NCBI GenBank assembly: GCA_030698575.1
Contig: JAUYMQ010000521.1
Coordinates: 1 to 10,982 of the forward strand
Direction: 5' to 3'
Length of the DNA: 10,982 nt
Origin: Deltaproteobacteria bacterium
Lineage (GTDB): Bacteria; JAUYMQ01
Below the pieces are notes generated by a model that was given only the letters and a program-made list of their open reading frames with translations, did no database searches and had not been told where the DNA came from. This document shows, in pieces, positions 1 to 6,356 of this stretch. Position numbers and translations under genes: made by a program. Positions within the stretch are counted from its first letter, which is position 1, and every line of letters starts with the position of its first letter.

Positions 1-317
1 TCCCGGGCGGGGTCTGCTTCCGGCTGCTTCGCGGCCGGGGCCGGTACGGATGCGCGCGATGGAGGCGCGGCCTCCTCGCCGTCTTCAACGAGCAGTGCTA
101 TCACCGCGCCTAGTTCCACCGACTCGCCTTCAGCCACCCGAATTTCCGCAAGCGTTCCCGTGTAGAACGACTGGAACTCGACGTCCGCCTTGTCCGTCTC
201 GATCACGCAGAGGAGATCCCCCTCCTCGACGTGATCTCCCGGCTTCACCTTCCACTCAACGACTTTTCCCTCGTCCATCGTGTCGGAGAGCCGCGGCATC
301 TTGATCTCGACGGGCAT
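1..317 (-). CDS. pdhC: Pyruvate dehydrogenase E2 (dihydrolipoyl acetyltransferase), N-terminal part, runs off left edge
   Basis: Only the first 105 codons are in the window; the catalytic domain lies beyond the left edge. The translation begins MPVEIKMPRLSDTMDEG and is a classic lipoyl (biotinyl_lipoyl) domain, residues about 1-78. The lipoylated lysine is K43 in the motif ETDKADV. From about residue 80 the chain becomes Ala/Pro/Glu-rich, as expected of the flexible linker to the peripheral-subunit-binding domain. E2 takes the acetyl group from E1 on its swinging lipoyl arm and transfers it to CoA. The ATG is preceded by GAGGAAG, and the gene starts 21 nt after the E1-beta stop, so it is the third gene of the operon. 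The family is certain. That it is the pyruvate rather than the branched-chain or acetoin enzyme is inferred from the neighbouring E1-alpha. Number and order of further domains cannot be seen. Confidence 0.93.
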   Translation of the reverse strand, partial: MPVEIKMPRLSDTMDEGKVVEWKVKPGDHVEEGDLLCVIETDKADVEFQSFYTGTLAEIRVAEGESVELGAVIALLVEDGEEAAPPSRASVPAPAAKQPEADPAR

Positions 318-338
318 GTCTTCCTCGGTGGGGCGGGT

Positions 339-1316
339 TCAGCGGCCGAGCAGGCGGTTCACCGCCGCAAAGACCTTCTCGACGCTCGGGAGCGCCGCTT
401 TCTCGAGGTTCGCCGCGTAGGGCATCGGGACGTCCTCGCTCGTCACCCGTTCGACAGGCGCGTCGAGGTAATCGAAGGCGTTTCGCTGCACGAGATAGGC
501 GATCTGCGCTCCGACGCCACCGTAGGGCCAACCTTCCTCGACGATGAGCAGGCGGCTGGTCTTTCGCACCGATGCAAGGATCGCATCCTCGTCGAGGGGC
601 CGGAGGGTGCGGGGATCGATCACCTCGGCGTCGATCCCCTGCTTTTCGAGCTCCGGCAGCACCAGCTTCACAAGGTGCTGCATCTTCGACCAGGCAACGA
701 TGGTCAGGTCTTTCCCGGGACGCACGACCTCCGCCACGCCCAGCGGAATGGTGTATTCCTCCTCGGGCACCTCTCCCTTGAAGCCGTAGAGCACCTCGCT
801 CTCGATGAATACGACCGGATTCTCGTCGCGGATGGCGCTCTTGAGGAGCCCCTTCGCGTCGCGGGGGGTGGCCGGCATCACGACCTTCAGCCCGGGGGTG
901 TAGCAGTAGAACGGCTCGGTGCACTGCGAGTGTTGCGCGCCGAGCTGGTGCGCCCCGCCGCCGGGGCCGCGGAAGACGATGGGGAGGGTAATCTGGCCTC
1001 CGCTCATGAGGCGGAGCTTGGCGGCGTTGTTGATGAGTTGATCGAAAGCCACCAGGGAGAAGTTCAGCGTCATGAACTCGATGATGGGCCTGAGCCCGAC
1101 CATGGCGGAGCCGATGCCGACGCCGGCGAAACCACATTCGGCGATTGGCGTATCGACGACACGCTTCTCGCCGAACTGCTCGAGCATCCCCTGGGTCACC
1201 TTGTAGGCGCCCTGGTAGGCGCCCACCTCCTCGCCCATGAGGTATACCCGTTCATCGCGGGCCATCTCCTCGGACATGGCCTCGCGAAGCGCCTCGCGAT
1301 AGGCAATCTGTCTCAC
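339..1316 (-). CDS. pdhB: Pyruvate dehydrogenase E1 component, beta subunit
   Basis: This 325-residue protein matches the usual length of E1-beta chains. It pairs with E1-alpha as an alpha2beta2 thiamine-diphosphate enzyme that decarboxylates pyruvate and reductively acetylates the E2 lipoyl group. Visible hallmarks are DTPIAE (55-60), whose Glu60 is the family's cofactor-activating glutamate; the GAQHSQ stretch (126-131), with His129 at the conserved active-site position; and the C-terminal transketolase domain with DPRTLRPLD followed by VEEGWPYGGVGAQIA. The start is GTG at 1316-1314. It overlaps the E1-alpha stop as GTGA, so translation is probably coupled. E2 follows 21 nt downstream. A branched-chain 2-oxoacid or acetoin dehydrogenase role is possible from this subunit alone, but the alpha subunit looks pyruvate-type. 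Confidence 0.95.
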   Translation of the reverse strand: MRQIAYREALREAMSEEMARDERVYLMGEEVGAYQGAYKVTQGMLEQFGEKRVVDTPIAECGFAGVGIGSAMVGLRPIIEFMTLNFSLVAFDQLINNAAKLRLMSGGQITLPIVFRGPGGGAHQLGAQHSQCTEPFYCYTPGLKVVMPATPRDAKGLLKSAIRDENPVVFIESEVLYGFKGEVPEEEYTIPLGVAEVVRPGKDLTIVAWSKMQHLVKLVLPELEKQGIDAEVIDPRTLRPLDEDAILASVRKTSRLLIVEEGWPYGGVGAQIAYLVQRNAFDYLDAPVERVTSEDVPMPYAANLEKAALPSVEKVFAAVNRLLGR

Positions 1317-2299
1317 GTCCCGCCTCCGGCCGTCTCTTCGCCGCTCCCGGCGTAGACATAGTCGTGGAGCGTCTTCTCGTCGGGCAGCGGGGAGTTCCGC
1401 GCGAACTCGACGGCTTCATCAATCTCTCGCCGCACCTCGAGTTCCATCTCCTTCAGCTGCGCCTCGTCCGCCATGCCGAGCGTGTAGATTCGTTCAGCCA
1501 GTGTCAGGATCGGATCGCGTTTCTTCCAGAACTCGAGCTCCTCCTTCGATCGGTACTTCGCCGGGTCGCTGATGGAGTGGCCGCGGAAGCGGTAGGTCTT
1601 GGCTTCGACGAGCGTGGGCAGGCCTTCCTCCCTCGCCCGCCGGAGGGCGCGCCCCACCGACTCGCGCACCTCGAGCGCGTCGTCGCCGTTGATCGTCTCG
1701 CGGGCCATCGGGTAGCCGAGCGCGCGTGTGGAGACGTCCTCCACCGCCAGCGTCTTGTAGAGCGGCGTTCCCATGGCGTAGAGATTGTTCTCGCAGATGA
1801 ACACGACGGGGAGTTTCCAGAGCGAGGCGAGGCACAGCCCCTCGTGGAAGGCCCCCATGTTCGCGGTCCCGTCGCCGAAAAAACAGAGCGTCACGTCCGG
1901 CTCAGCACGGTACTTCGACGCGAAGGCCACGCCCGCGGCCAGCGGCACGTGCCCGCCGACGATGGCGTGCCCCCCCATGAACCGCCTGGCGAGATCGAAG
2001 AAATGCATCGATCCGCCCCGCCCCTTCGAGCAGCCGCTCGCCCGCCCGAATAACTCCGCCATGGCGGACTTCGGGTCACGTGTGCGCGCCAGATAGTGCC
2101 CGTGCTCGCGGTAGGTGGCGACGATGTAATCGGTGGGGCGGGCGGCCGAGATGGCCCCGACGGCCACCCCTTCCTGGCCGGTATAGAGATGAAGGAATCC
2201 GCTGATCAGGCCCTCCGTGTAGCAGCGGTGAGCCACTTCCTCGAAGCGCCTGATGAGAAGCATGTCACGGTAAATTTCTAAAAGGAGTCCTCTGTCCAT
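1313..2299 (-). CDS. pdhA: Pyruvate dehydrogenase E1 component, alpha subunit
   Basis: A 328-residue E1-alpha. The thiamine-diphosphate motif is complete: GDG at 142-144 through N171-N172, with TANMGAFHEGL between. Other family landmarks are YREHGHYL (63-70), the SKGRGGSMHFFD segment (91-102), typical of pyruvate rather than branched-chain enzymes, and the phosphorylation-loop-like YRFRGHSISDP (236-246). It carries out the decarboxylation step with E1-beta. An ATG nine codons upstream (2326) would add MYPAFEEVG. I prefer 2299 because a strong GAGGAGG lies 5 nt before it, and that Shine-Dalgarno would otherwise be inside the coding region. It is the first gene of the operon, divergent from a TetR regulator. 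I found no convincing -10/-35 on this strand in the 214-bp gap, so its promoter is unassigned. Confidence 0.96.
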   Translation of the reverse strand: MDRGLLLEIYRDMLLIRRFEEVAHRCYTEGLISGFLHLYTGQEGVAVGAISAARPTDYIVATYREHGHYLARTRDPKSAMAELFGRASGCSKGRGGSMHFFDLARRFMGGHAIVGGHVPLAAGVAFASKYRAEPDVTLCFFGDGTANMGAFHEGLCLASLWKLPVVFICENNLYAMGTPLYKTLAVEDVSTRALGYPMARETINGDDALEVRESVGRALRRAREEGLPTLVEAKTYRFRGHSISDPAKYRSKEELEFWKKRDPILTLAERIYTLGMADEAQLKEMELEVRREIDEAVEFARNSPLPDEKTLHDYVYAGSGEETAGGGT

Positions 2300-2304
2300 C
2301 CCAA

Positions 2305-2311
2305 CCTCCTC
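2305..2311 (-). promoter_or_regulatory. Ribosome binding site deciding the pdhA start
   Basis: On the minus strand this reads GAGGAGG, 5 nt before the ATG at 2299. It lies between that ATG and the upstream in-frame ATG at 2326, and so favours the shorter protein. Confidence 0.75.
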
Positions 2312-2373
2312 GAACGCAGGGTACATCAGGGGCTATCGGCCGCAAACCCTGCCCTCTGGAGCGGACGCGCATG

Positions 2374-2417
2374 CTCACTAACGTGCTTGACAGCCATTCG
2401 GGGGCGGTGTTAGCTAG
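2374..2417. repeat. Imperfect inverted repeat flanking the -35 box in the pdh/TetR gap
   Basis: CTCACTAAC (2374-2382) and GTTAGCTAG (2409-2417) are inverted copies matching at 7 of 9 positions, separated by 26 nt that contain the TTGACA. The inner five bases (CTAAC/GTTAG) are perfect. The placement would suit a repressor or looping site, but arms this short can arise by chance. Confidence 0.25.
2387..2415 (+). promoter_or_regulatory. Candidate sigma-70 promoter for the TetR gene
   Basis: A perfect TTGACA (-35) at 2387-2392 is followed 17 nt later by TTAGCT (2410-2415), a poor -10; TAGCTA one base on is an alternative, preceded by TGT. Transcription would start near 2422 and give a leader of about 90 nt before the TTG start at 2514. 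The -35 match is exact but the -10 is weak, so this may need an activator or may be coincidental. Confidence 0.35.
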
Positions 2418-2434
2418 AACCACGCTGCGGATCG

Positions 2435-2448
2435 GGAACTCATGTTCC
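2435..2448. promoter_or_regulatory. Candidate operator dyad, GGAAC-TCAT-GTTCC
   Basis: A 14-bp dyad with perfect 5-bp arms around TCAT lies between the pdhA and TetR genes, about 13-26 nt after the proposed TetR transcription start. TetR-family proteins bind short palindromes in divergent gaps like this one, so it is a plausible autoregulatory site. This is inference from position and symmetry only. Confidence 0.3.
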
Positions 2449-2500
2449 TTCCCTGTCGGGTAATCCGCGGCGACGCAAGACGGAGGGCCAGTCCGCCATG

Positions 2501-2508
2501 AAAGGAGG
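2501..2508 (+). promoter_or_regulatory. Strong ribosome binding site before the TTG start of the TetR gene
   Basis: AAAGGAGG sits 5 nt before TTG at 2514. It is a near-perfect anti-16S complement and is the reason to accept a TTG start here. Confidence 0.8.
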
Positions 2509-2513
2509 CTAAG

Positions 2514-3140
2514 TTGGGATTGGCTCAACCACGCGCTGTCAGACCGGACAGCCGCCGGGAAATTCTTCGGGTCGCAGAAGAGATCTTCGCCCACAAAGGC
2601 TACGTCGCAACCACCACCCGCGAGATCGCCGAAGCCGCAGGCGTCACGAAGGGCCTGCTCTTCTATCACTTCCAGACCAAACAGCAACTCTATCTGAACG
2701 TCATCGAAAGCCTCATCCAGTCGCTAGCGCAACTCGCCGTGCCCGAGCGGCAGCTCGAGGGCATGGATCGGTTCGACCACGTGAAGGCCTTCATCGAGGG
2801 GTGGACCGATTTCCAGGCCGACCACCCAAACGCGCTGAAGCTCATCACCCGCGAACTGATGGACGAGGGGCGGTTTCACCGGATGGTCATGGATGACTAC
2901 ATCCGGCCGTTGATGGAATTCGGAGTGGATTTCGTGAGACAGGGGACCGCGGAAGGGGTCTTCGCGGATGTGGATCCATTTCATTTCGTGCAGATGCTCG
3001 GCGCTTCGAACACCCTGTATTTCATGCTTCTGAATTTCAACGAGCGCATGTCGGGAGAAAACCTGCGCACGCCCGAGGCCCTGGCCCATCGCAAGAAAGA
3101 GCTCTGGCGCAATTTCTCCCGTGTCCTGCGAAAGGATTGA
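2514..3140 (+). CDS. TetR/AcrR-family transcriptional regulator
   Basis: A 208-residue protein of normal TetR length. The N-terminal DNA-binding domain is unmistakable: RREILRVAEEIFAHKGY (14-30), TTTREIAEAAGVTKGLLFYHF (33-53) with the helix-turn-helix, then the conserved TKQQLY. The rest (about 70-208) is the helical ligand/dimer domain; no specific ligand class can be read from it. Translation starts at TTG behind AAAGGAGG. The gene is divergent from the pyruvate dehydrogenase operon across 214 bp, a typical layout for a TetR protein that controls itself and its neighbour. Regulation of pdh is therefore a reasonable inference, not something the sequence proves. It ends 18 bp before the convergent small gene at 3159. 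Confidence 0.92.
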   Translation: MGLAQPRAVRPDSRREILRVAEEIFAHKGYVATTTREIAEAAGVTKGLLFYHFQTKQQLYLNVIESLIQSLAQLAVPERQLEGMDRFDHVKAFIEGWTDFQADHPNALKLITRELMDEGRFHRMVMDDYIRPLMEFGVDFVRQGTAEGVFADVDPFHFVQMLGASNTLYFMLLNFNERMSGENLRTPEALAHRKKELWRNFSRVLRKD

Positions 3141-3143
3141 TGC

Positions 3144-3176
3144 GGCCGGGCGAAGGCCCTAGCGGGATTCCCGGCC
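3144..3176. repeat. GC-rich inverted repeat at the convergent junction of the TetR gene and the small gene
   Basis: GGCCGGG (3144-3150) and CCCGGCC (3170-3176) form a perfect 7-bp stem with a 19-nt loop, overlapping the last codons of the small minus-strand gene. It lies just past the TetR stop. Neither side has a T-run, so it is not a classic intrinsic terminator, but it could stabilise 3' ends or slow polymerase. Confidence 0.3.
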
Positions 3177-3359
3177 CACCACCTCCGTCGGCTCCGGGAG
3201 GCGCTCGACATTAATCTGCACGTTCTTCCACTCGCCGTCCGCCGCGCCGAGCGGTGTCAGCATGCCCACGAGAGTGCTTGCCACGAGTTCCTGCATGAAG
3301 TGATTCATGTGGGTCTTCTTCCCGTCCCGTGTCACCGTGACCTGGTAGTGCTTCGTCAT
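3159..3359 (-). CDS. Small protein of unknown function downstream of the sigma-54 activator
   Basis: I do not recognise this family. From ATG at 3359 it is 66 residues: a charged start (MTKHYQVTVTRDGKKTH), a hydrophobic, probably helical middle (MQELVASTLVGMLTPLG) and a strand-like WKNVQINVERLPE, suggesting a small beta-alpha-beta fold. There is no signal peptide, no cysteine and no metal motif. GGAG lies 6 nt before the ATG. A GTG at 3392 would add 11 residues and start only 5 nt after the activator's stop; I prefer the ATG for its better ribosome site. Either way the spacing (38 or 5 nt) puts it in one transcript with the activator. Function cannot be inferred beyond that association. Its reality rests on the clean frame, ribosome site and operon position. 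Confidence 0.65.
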   Translation of the reverse strand: MTKHYQVTVTRDGKKTHMNHFMQELVASTLVGMLTPLGAADGEWKNVQINVERLPEPTEVVGRESR

Positions 3360-3397
3360 GCTCTGCTCCGCAGTCGGTGAAGGCTTCGCCACTCTAC

Positions 3398-4960
3398 CTA
3401 TTCGCGCGCGAATCGGCTCCGATCGATGTTGTACTTCTTCAGCAGCTGTTGCAGCAGCGTGCGGTTCATCCCCGCTGCAGCCGCCGCCTGGGTCACGTTT
3501 CCCTTGCTTGCCGTGAGTATCTGCTCGAGGAATCTTCGCTCCACCTCGGCGGCCGCCTGATCCCGGGCCCTGCGCTTCGCCTCCTTGAGATCCTCGTTCA
3601 TGACAACCCCGTCCCGCGCCTCCGGTGCGCTGCTGAGGGCAGCCGCCAAATCAGGCGGCAGATCCGACTTCTCGATTTGCGGACCGCGGCTCAGGACGAT
3701 GCCGCGCTGGATGACGTTTTCGAGCTCGCGCACGTTGCCCGGCCAATGATGGGCGCGCATGGCATCCATCGCCGCGGACGTAAGGCTCTTGAGATTCTTT
3801 CGCGACTCCTTTGCGTATCGCTCGAGGAAGAACGCGACGAGCAGGTCCAGGTCGGCGATGCGCTCGCGCAGCGGTGGCAGGATGATCGGCACGACGTTCA
3901 ACCTGTAAAAGAGATCCTCGCGAAATTTTCCCTCGCGGACCTGTTTCTCGAGGTCGAGGTTGGTGGCGGCAATCACGCGGATGTCCACGGCGATCGGGCG
4001 ATTGCCGCCGACGCGCTCGATCTCGTGCTCCTGAAGCAGCCGGAGGAGCTTGATCTGCAGCTCCTGTGGCATCTCGCCGATCTCGTCGAGAAAGAGCGTG
4101 CCCCTCTGGGCCAGCTCGACCTTGCCGATCTTCTGCCGCGTCGCCCCCGTGAAAGATCCCTTCTCGTGGCCGAACAGTTCCGAGGCGAGCAGTTCCTGAG
4201 ACAGCGTGGTGCAGTTCACCGCAACGAAGGGCCGCCCGGCGCGGGGACTCCACTGGGTAATCGCCCGCGCGAAGATCTCCTTGCCGGTTCCGCTTTCTCC
4301 CAGCAGGAGGACCGTGGCCTTCGAATCCGCCACGGCCTTGGCCAGATCGATGACCCGCGTCAGCGCCGGGCTCTCACCCACGATCTGATAGCGCTTCGAG
4401 ACCTGAACCCGGAGTTCCTCGCGCTCCTGATTGGCCACCCCGTAAAGCCGCGCGTTCTCGATGGCGATCGCGGCGAAATGGGCGAAAGCCATGATCAGCG
4501 CCATGTCGCTCTCGTCGAAACCGCTCGCGCGCCTGGCGTTGATGGCCTCGAGTACGCCGATGAGCCGGTCTTTCACCTTGAGCGGGACGGCCAGCAGGGA
4601 CCTGGTATCGAAGCCGCTCTCCTCGTCGTAACCTGAATAGAAGCGGGAATCCTTGTGGGCGTCGCCGATGAGGACGGGCTTCCCCTCGCGAGCCACCCAT
4701 CCGGCCACGCCCGTATCCACCGGCAACCGCTGCTCCCTGAGTTCCTCCCCCTTCGCGCCCTTGGCGACCGCAAAAACGAGAGAGGTCCCCGCCTCGTCGA
4801 GCAGGAGGAGGCTGATTGCTTCGCACTGAAGGAGTTCGCCGGCCCGCGTCACAAGGACATCCAGGATGGCGTCCAGTTCGAGGGTCGATGTGAGAAGGCC
4901 GCCTACTTCGAGAAGGCTCTCGAGGCGTCCTGCTGGGATTCGGCCGAGGTCTTTGGTCAA
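3398..4960 (-). CDS. Sigma-54-dependent transcriptional activator (GAF - AAA+ - Fis HTH)
   Basis: A bacterial enhancer-binding protein of 520 residues from the TTG at 4960. A GAF sensor domain (about 27-172) comes first, then a short coiled linker. The AAA+ sigma-54 contact domain (about 192-420) has Walker A GESGTGKE (221-228), the sigma-54 loop as GSFTGA (268-273), Walker B FLDEIGEM (D292, E293), arginine-finger region [11 protein letters not shown] (347-357) and [12 protein letters not shown] (406-417). A Fis-type HTH ends it: [24 protein letters not shown] (487-510, long hairpin-free helix pair). There is no receiver domain, so it answers to a ligand, redox state or partner rather than to a kinase. 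The frame stays open to 5233, but a good promoter at 5015-5043 lies inside that extension. I therefore place the start at TTG 4960, which has AGGGG 7 nt upstream. The target genes are not evident; the adjacent small gene is probably cotranscribed. Confidence 0.93.
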   Translation of the reverse strand: MTKDLGRIPAGRLESLLEVGGLLTSTLELDAILDVLVTRAGELLQCEAISLLLLDEAGTSLVFAVAKGAKGEELREQRLPVDTGVAGWVAREGKPVLIGDAHKDSRFYSGYDEESGFDTRSLLAVPLKVKDRLIGVLEAINARRASGFDESDMALIMAFAHFAAIAIENARLYGVANQEREELRVQVSKRYQIVGESPALTRVIDLAKAVADSKATVLLLGESGTGKEIFARAITQWSPRAGRPFVAVNCTTLSQELLASELFGHEKGSFTGATRQKIGKVELAQRGTLFLDEIGEMPQELQIKLLRLLQEHEIERVGGNRPIAVDIRVIAATNLDLEKQVREGKFREDLFYRLNVVPIILPPLRERIADLDLLVAFFLERYAKESRKNLKSLTSAAMDAMRAHHWPGNVRELENVIQRGIVLSRGPQIEKSDLPPDLAAALSSAPEARDGVVMNEDLKEAKRRARDQAAAEVERRFLEQILTASKGNVTQAAAAAGMNRTLLQQLLKKYNIDRSRFARE

Positions 4961-5007
4961 GGGGGCACCCCTGGGTCCGGCATCTCCGGGCGACGGGACC
5001 AGAGTGT

Positions 5008-5024
5008 TTGTTATTTCATAACAA
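5008..5024. promoter_or_regulatory. Perfect 17-bp palindromic operator candidate, TTGTTAT-TTC-ATAACAA
   Basis: Seven-base arms are perfectly inverted around a 3-bp centre. The palindrome covers the whole -10 hexamer of the activator promoter, so a dimer bound here would block polymerase. The binder is unknown. Autoregulation by the Fis-type HTH of the activator, or control by an unlinked repressor, are both possible. Confidence 0.55.
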
Positions 5025-5043
5025 TTGCTTCGGAGAGCGTCAA
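5015..5043 (-). promoter_or_regulatory. Candidate sigma-70 promoter of the sigma-54 activator gene
   Basis: On the minus strand TTGACG (5043-5038) and TATGAA (5020-5015) are separated by exactly 17 nt. Both hexamers are close to consensus and they lie in an AT-rich island of an otherwise GC-rich gap. Transcription would start near 5008-5003 and give a leader of about 45 nt before the TTG at 4960, which supports that start over the longer frame. Confidence 0.6.
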
Positions 5044-5115
5044 AGAAAACCTGAGAGACCGGGGATGGCGCGCCGGCCTCCGGCCATGCTATGGGGTTCC
5101 CGGGGCCGGCTAATC

Positions 5116-5129
5116 CGGGAATATTCCCG
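5116..5129. promoter_or_regulatory. Perfect 14-bp palindrome, CGGGAATATTCCCG
   Basis: An uninterrupted palindrome in the gap between the sigma-54 activator and the ECF sigma gene, 53 bp before the latter. It overlaps the -35-like GGAATA of the candidate ECF promoter, so it may be an operator, or the symmetry may be incidental to the promoter element. Confidence 0.4.
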
Positions 5130-5146
5130 CGGGGCCGACACGTCTT
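5118..5146 (+). promoter_or_regulatory. Candidate ECF-type promoter of the sigma factor operon
   Basis: GGAATA (5118-5123) is followed after 17 nt by CGTCTT (5141-5146). ECF (group IV) promoters commonly have a GGAA-type -35 and a CGTC-type -10 at 16-17 nt, and ECF operons are often autoregulated. Transcription would start about 5152-5155. I see no sigma-70 promoter for this operon in the gap. Confidence 0.4.
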
Positions 5147-5181
5147 GGGGGTGAGACTTACAGCAACCCGGGTATCCAAGC

Positions 5182-5922
5182 TTGAGCCATTTCTCCATTC
5201 GAACGCCGCTCGCGCCCCTTCTGCTGGCGGCAACTGCCGCCGGGGCCGGCGCCTCTGGTCCGGACCGGAACCACGCCTTGTCCCGTGATCGCGAGAACAC
5301 CCCCCCTCGCCCTCCCGAGCCCACCGCCTCCGGGCCGACGGACGAGTATCTGCTGTGGGTGGCGGAAGCCCGGACCGAGAGCGCTGCCGGGGATCGGGCG
5401 TTCACGCGGCTGGTGGAACTTTACCGCTCGCGGGTGGTATCGCTGGTGGCGGCGCACCTCGGCGACGCCGATCAGGCGGAGGATGTTGCGCAGGAGGTCT
5501 TCCTGAAGGCGCGGGCGGCCCTGCCCTCCGTTCGGGAGGAGGCGCGGTTCGAGTCCTGGCTCCTGCGCATCGCCTATCGGACCGCGATCGATCACACGCG
5601 CGGGTTCTGGTGGCGGCGGCGGGTGAGCCTCGAGAGGCTTGCGGAGTCCGCCCGCGAGACGGCGCTGGCGGGCGCCGCGGTGGCCGGGGCGGGGAATGAT
5701 CCGGAGAGCACGCTCCTGCGCTCCGAACGGTCGAGCCAGGTTCGCAAGGCCCTTCGCGAAGTGCCCGAGGCCTTCCGGGCGCCGGTGGTCCTGAGAGATA
5801 TTGCCGGTCTCTCTTACGAGGAAATCGGTCGCATCCTCAACTGTCCGCTTGGCACCGTCGAGTCGCGAATACACCGGGGCCGACAAGCCCTTCGCAGGAA
5901 ACTGGAGAAGCTGCTGCCATGA
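5182..5922 (+). CDS. ECF (group IV) RNA polymerase sigma factor, RpoE-like
   Basis: 246 residues from the TTG at 5182. Region 2 spans about 73-140, with [30 protein letters not shown] (97-110) and [19 protein letters not shown] (122-140). Region 4 spans about 185-240, with the [23 protein letters not shown] (210-229). No region 3 or 1.1 is present, so it is an ECF factor directing polymerase to stress promoters. The first 60 residues are an odd Ala/Pro-rich tail. TTG 5182 has no good ribosome site. TTG 5278 has GGAA 7 nt before it and would give a more usual 214 residues; the start is therefore uncertain. The stop overlaps the anti-sigma ATG by 4 nt (ATGA), so the pair is translationally coupled. 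Activity is expected to be held off by the next gene's product. Confidence 0.93.
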   Translation: MSHFSIRTPLAPLLLAATAAGAGASGPDRNHALSRDRENTPPRPPEPTASGPTDEYLLWVAEARTESAAGDRAFTRLVELYRSRVVSLVAAHLGDADQAEDVAQEVFLKARAALPSVREEARFESWLLRIAYRTAIDHTRGFWWRRRVSLERLAESARETALAGAAVAGAGNDPESTLLRSERSSQVRKALREVPEAFRAPVVLRDIAGLSYEEIGRILNCPLGTVESRIHRGRQALRRKLEKLLP

Positions 5923-6356
5923 ACTCCGAAATGCGGTGTCAGGATGTCCGCTCCCGCCTGTCCGGCTACCACGACAGCGCACTGCCTCCGCCGCTCGCCG
6001 GGAGCATCCGCCTTCATCTGGACAAGTGCCCCGACTGCGCCGGGGAGCTGGCGGCGATCTCTCGCGTGGCCGGACTGGTCAGCGGGAGCATGCTGGACGC
6101 ACGGCCCGGCTTCGAGGAACGGTTCGCGCGCAAACTCACGGCGCGGCGCGCGGCAGGAGAGTCCTGGGCGGCGCGGGCACGGCTGGCGAAACGGCTGAGC
6201 GCCTATGCCGCCGCGTTCCTGCTCGCGGCGCTCGTCGGGCTCGGACCGGCCGTCGTCCGTGACGTGCGGGATTACGTGGCGCCATCCAGCGACGCTCAGA
6301 TTCTCTACCTGGCGCTCATCGAGAACGGTTCAGGGGATCAGGAGGATTCGCATTGA
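5919..6356 (+). CDS. Zinc-finger (zf-HC2) anti-sigma factor, single-pass membrane protein
   Basis: 145 residues. The N-terminal anti-sigma domain carries the ZAS-type signature H33-x3-C37-x2-C40 (HLDKCPDC) plus C7, all four expected zinc ligands. A hydrophobic helix at about 93-113 (LSAYAAAFLLAALVGLG) would anchor it in the inner membrane, leaving a short periplasmic tail of about 30 residues. It should bind and silence the ECF factor encoded immediately upstream, with which it overlaps by 4 nt. Its own stop overlaps the next TTG start as TTGA. ZAS anti-sigmas are released by redox or by proteolysis; with a conserved HCC set either is possible. The small periplasmic tail suggests that the partner LTxxQ proteins may do the sensing. 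Confidence 0.92.
   Translation: MNSEMRCQDVRSRLSGYHDSALPPPLAGSIRLHLDKCPDCAGELAAISRVAGLVSGSMLDARPGFEERFARKLTARRAAGESWAARARLAKRLSAYAAAFLLAALVGLGPAVVRDVRDYVAPSSDAQILYLALIENGSGDQEDSH
6340..6345 (+). promoter_or_regulatory. Ribosome binding site for the TTG-started anchored LTxxQ gene
   Basis: AGGAGG lies 7 nt before TTG at 6353, inside the end of the anti-sigma gene. It supports a TTG start that shares bases with the upstream TGA stop. Confidence 0.75.

Noticed and set aside
231-1355. Long plus-strand open frame of 374 codons
   Set aside because: It is antisense to pdhB, a certain gene; its translation has no recognisable domain and is the usual GC-rich shadow frame.
3144-3176. Hairpin after the TetR gene as an intrinsic terminator
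   Set aside because: The stem is good but there is no T-run on either side; kept only as an inverted repeat.
3377-4636. Long plus-strand open frame of 419 codons
   Set aside because: Antisense to the sigma-54 activator, which has complete motifs; the translation is low-complexity Leu/Arg/Asp-rich shadow.
4961-5233. N-terminal 91-codon extension of the sigma-54 activator frame
   Set aside because: It contains the gene's likely promoter and palindrome, has no domain similarity, and overlaps the divergent ECF gene start.
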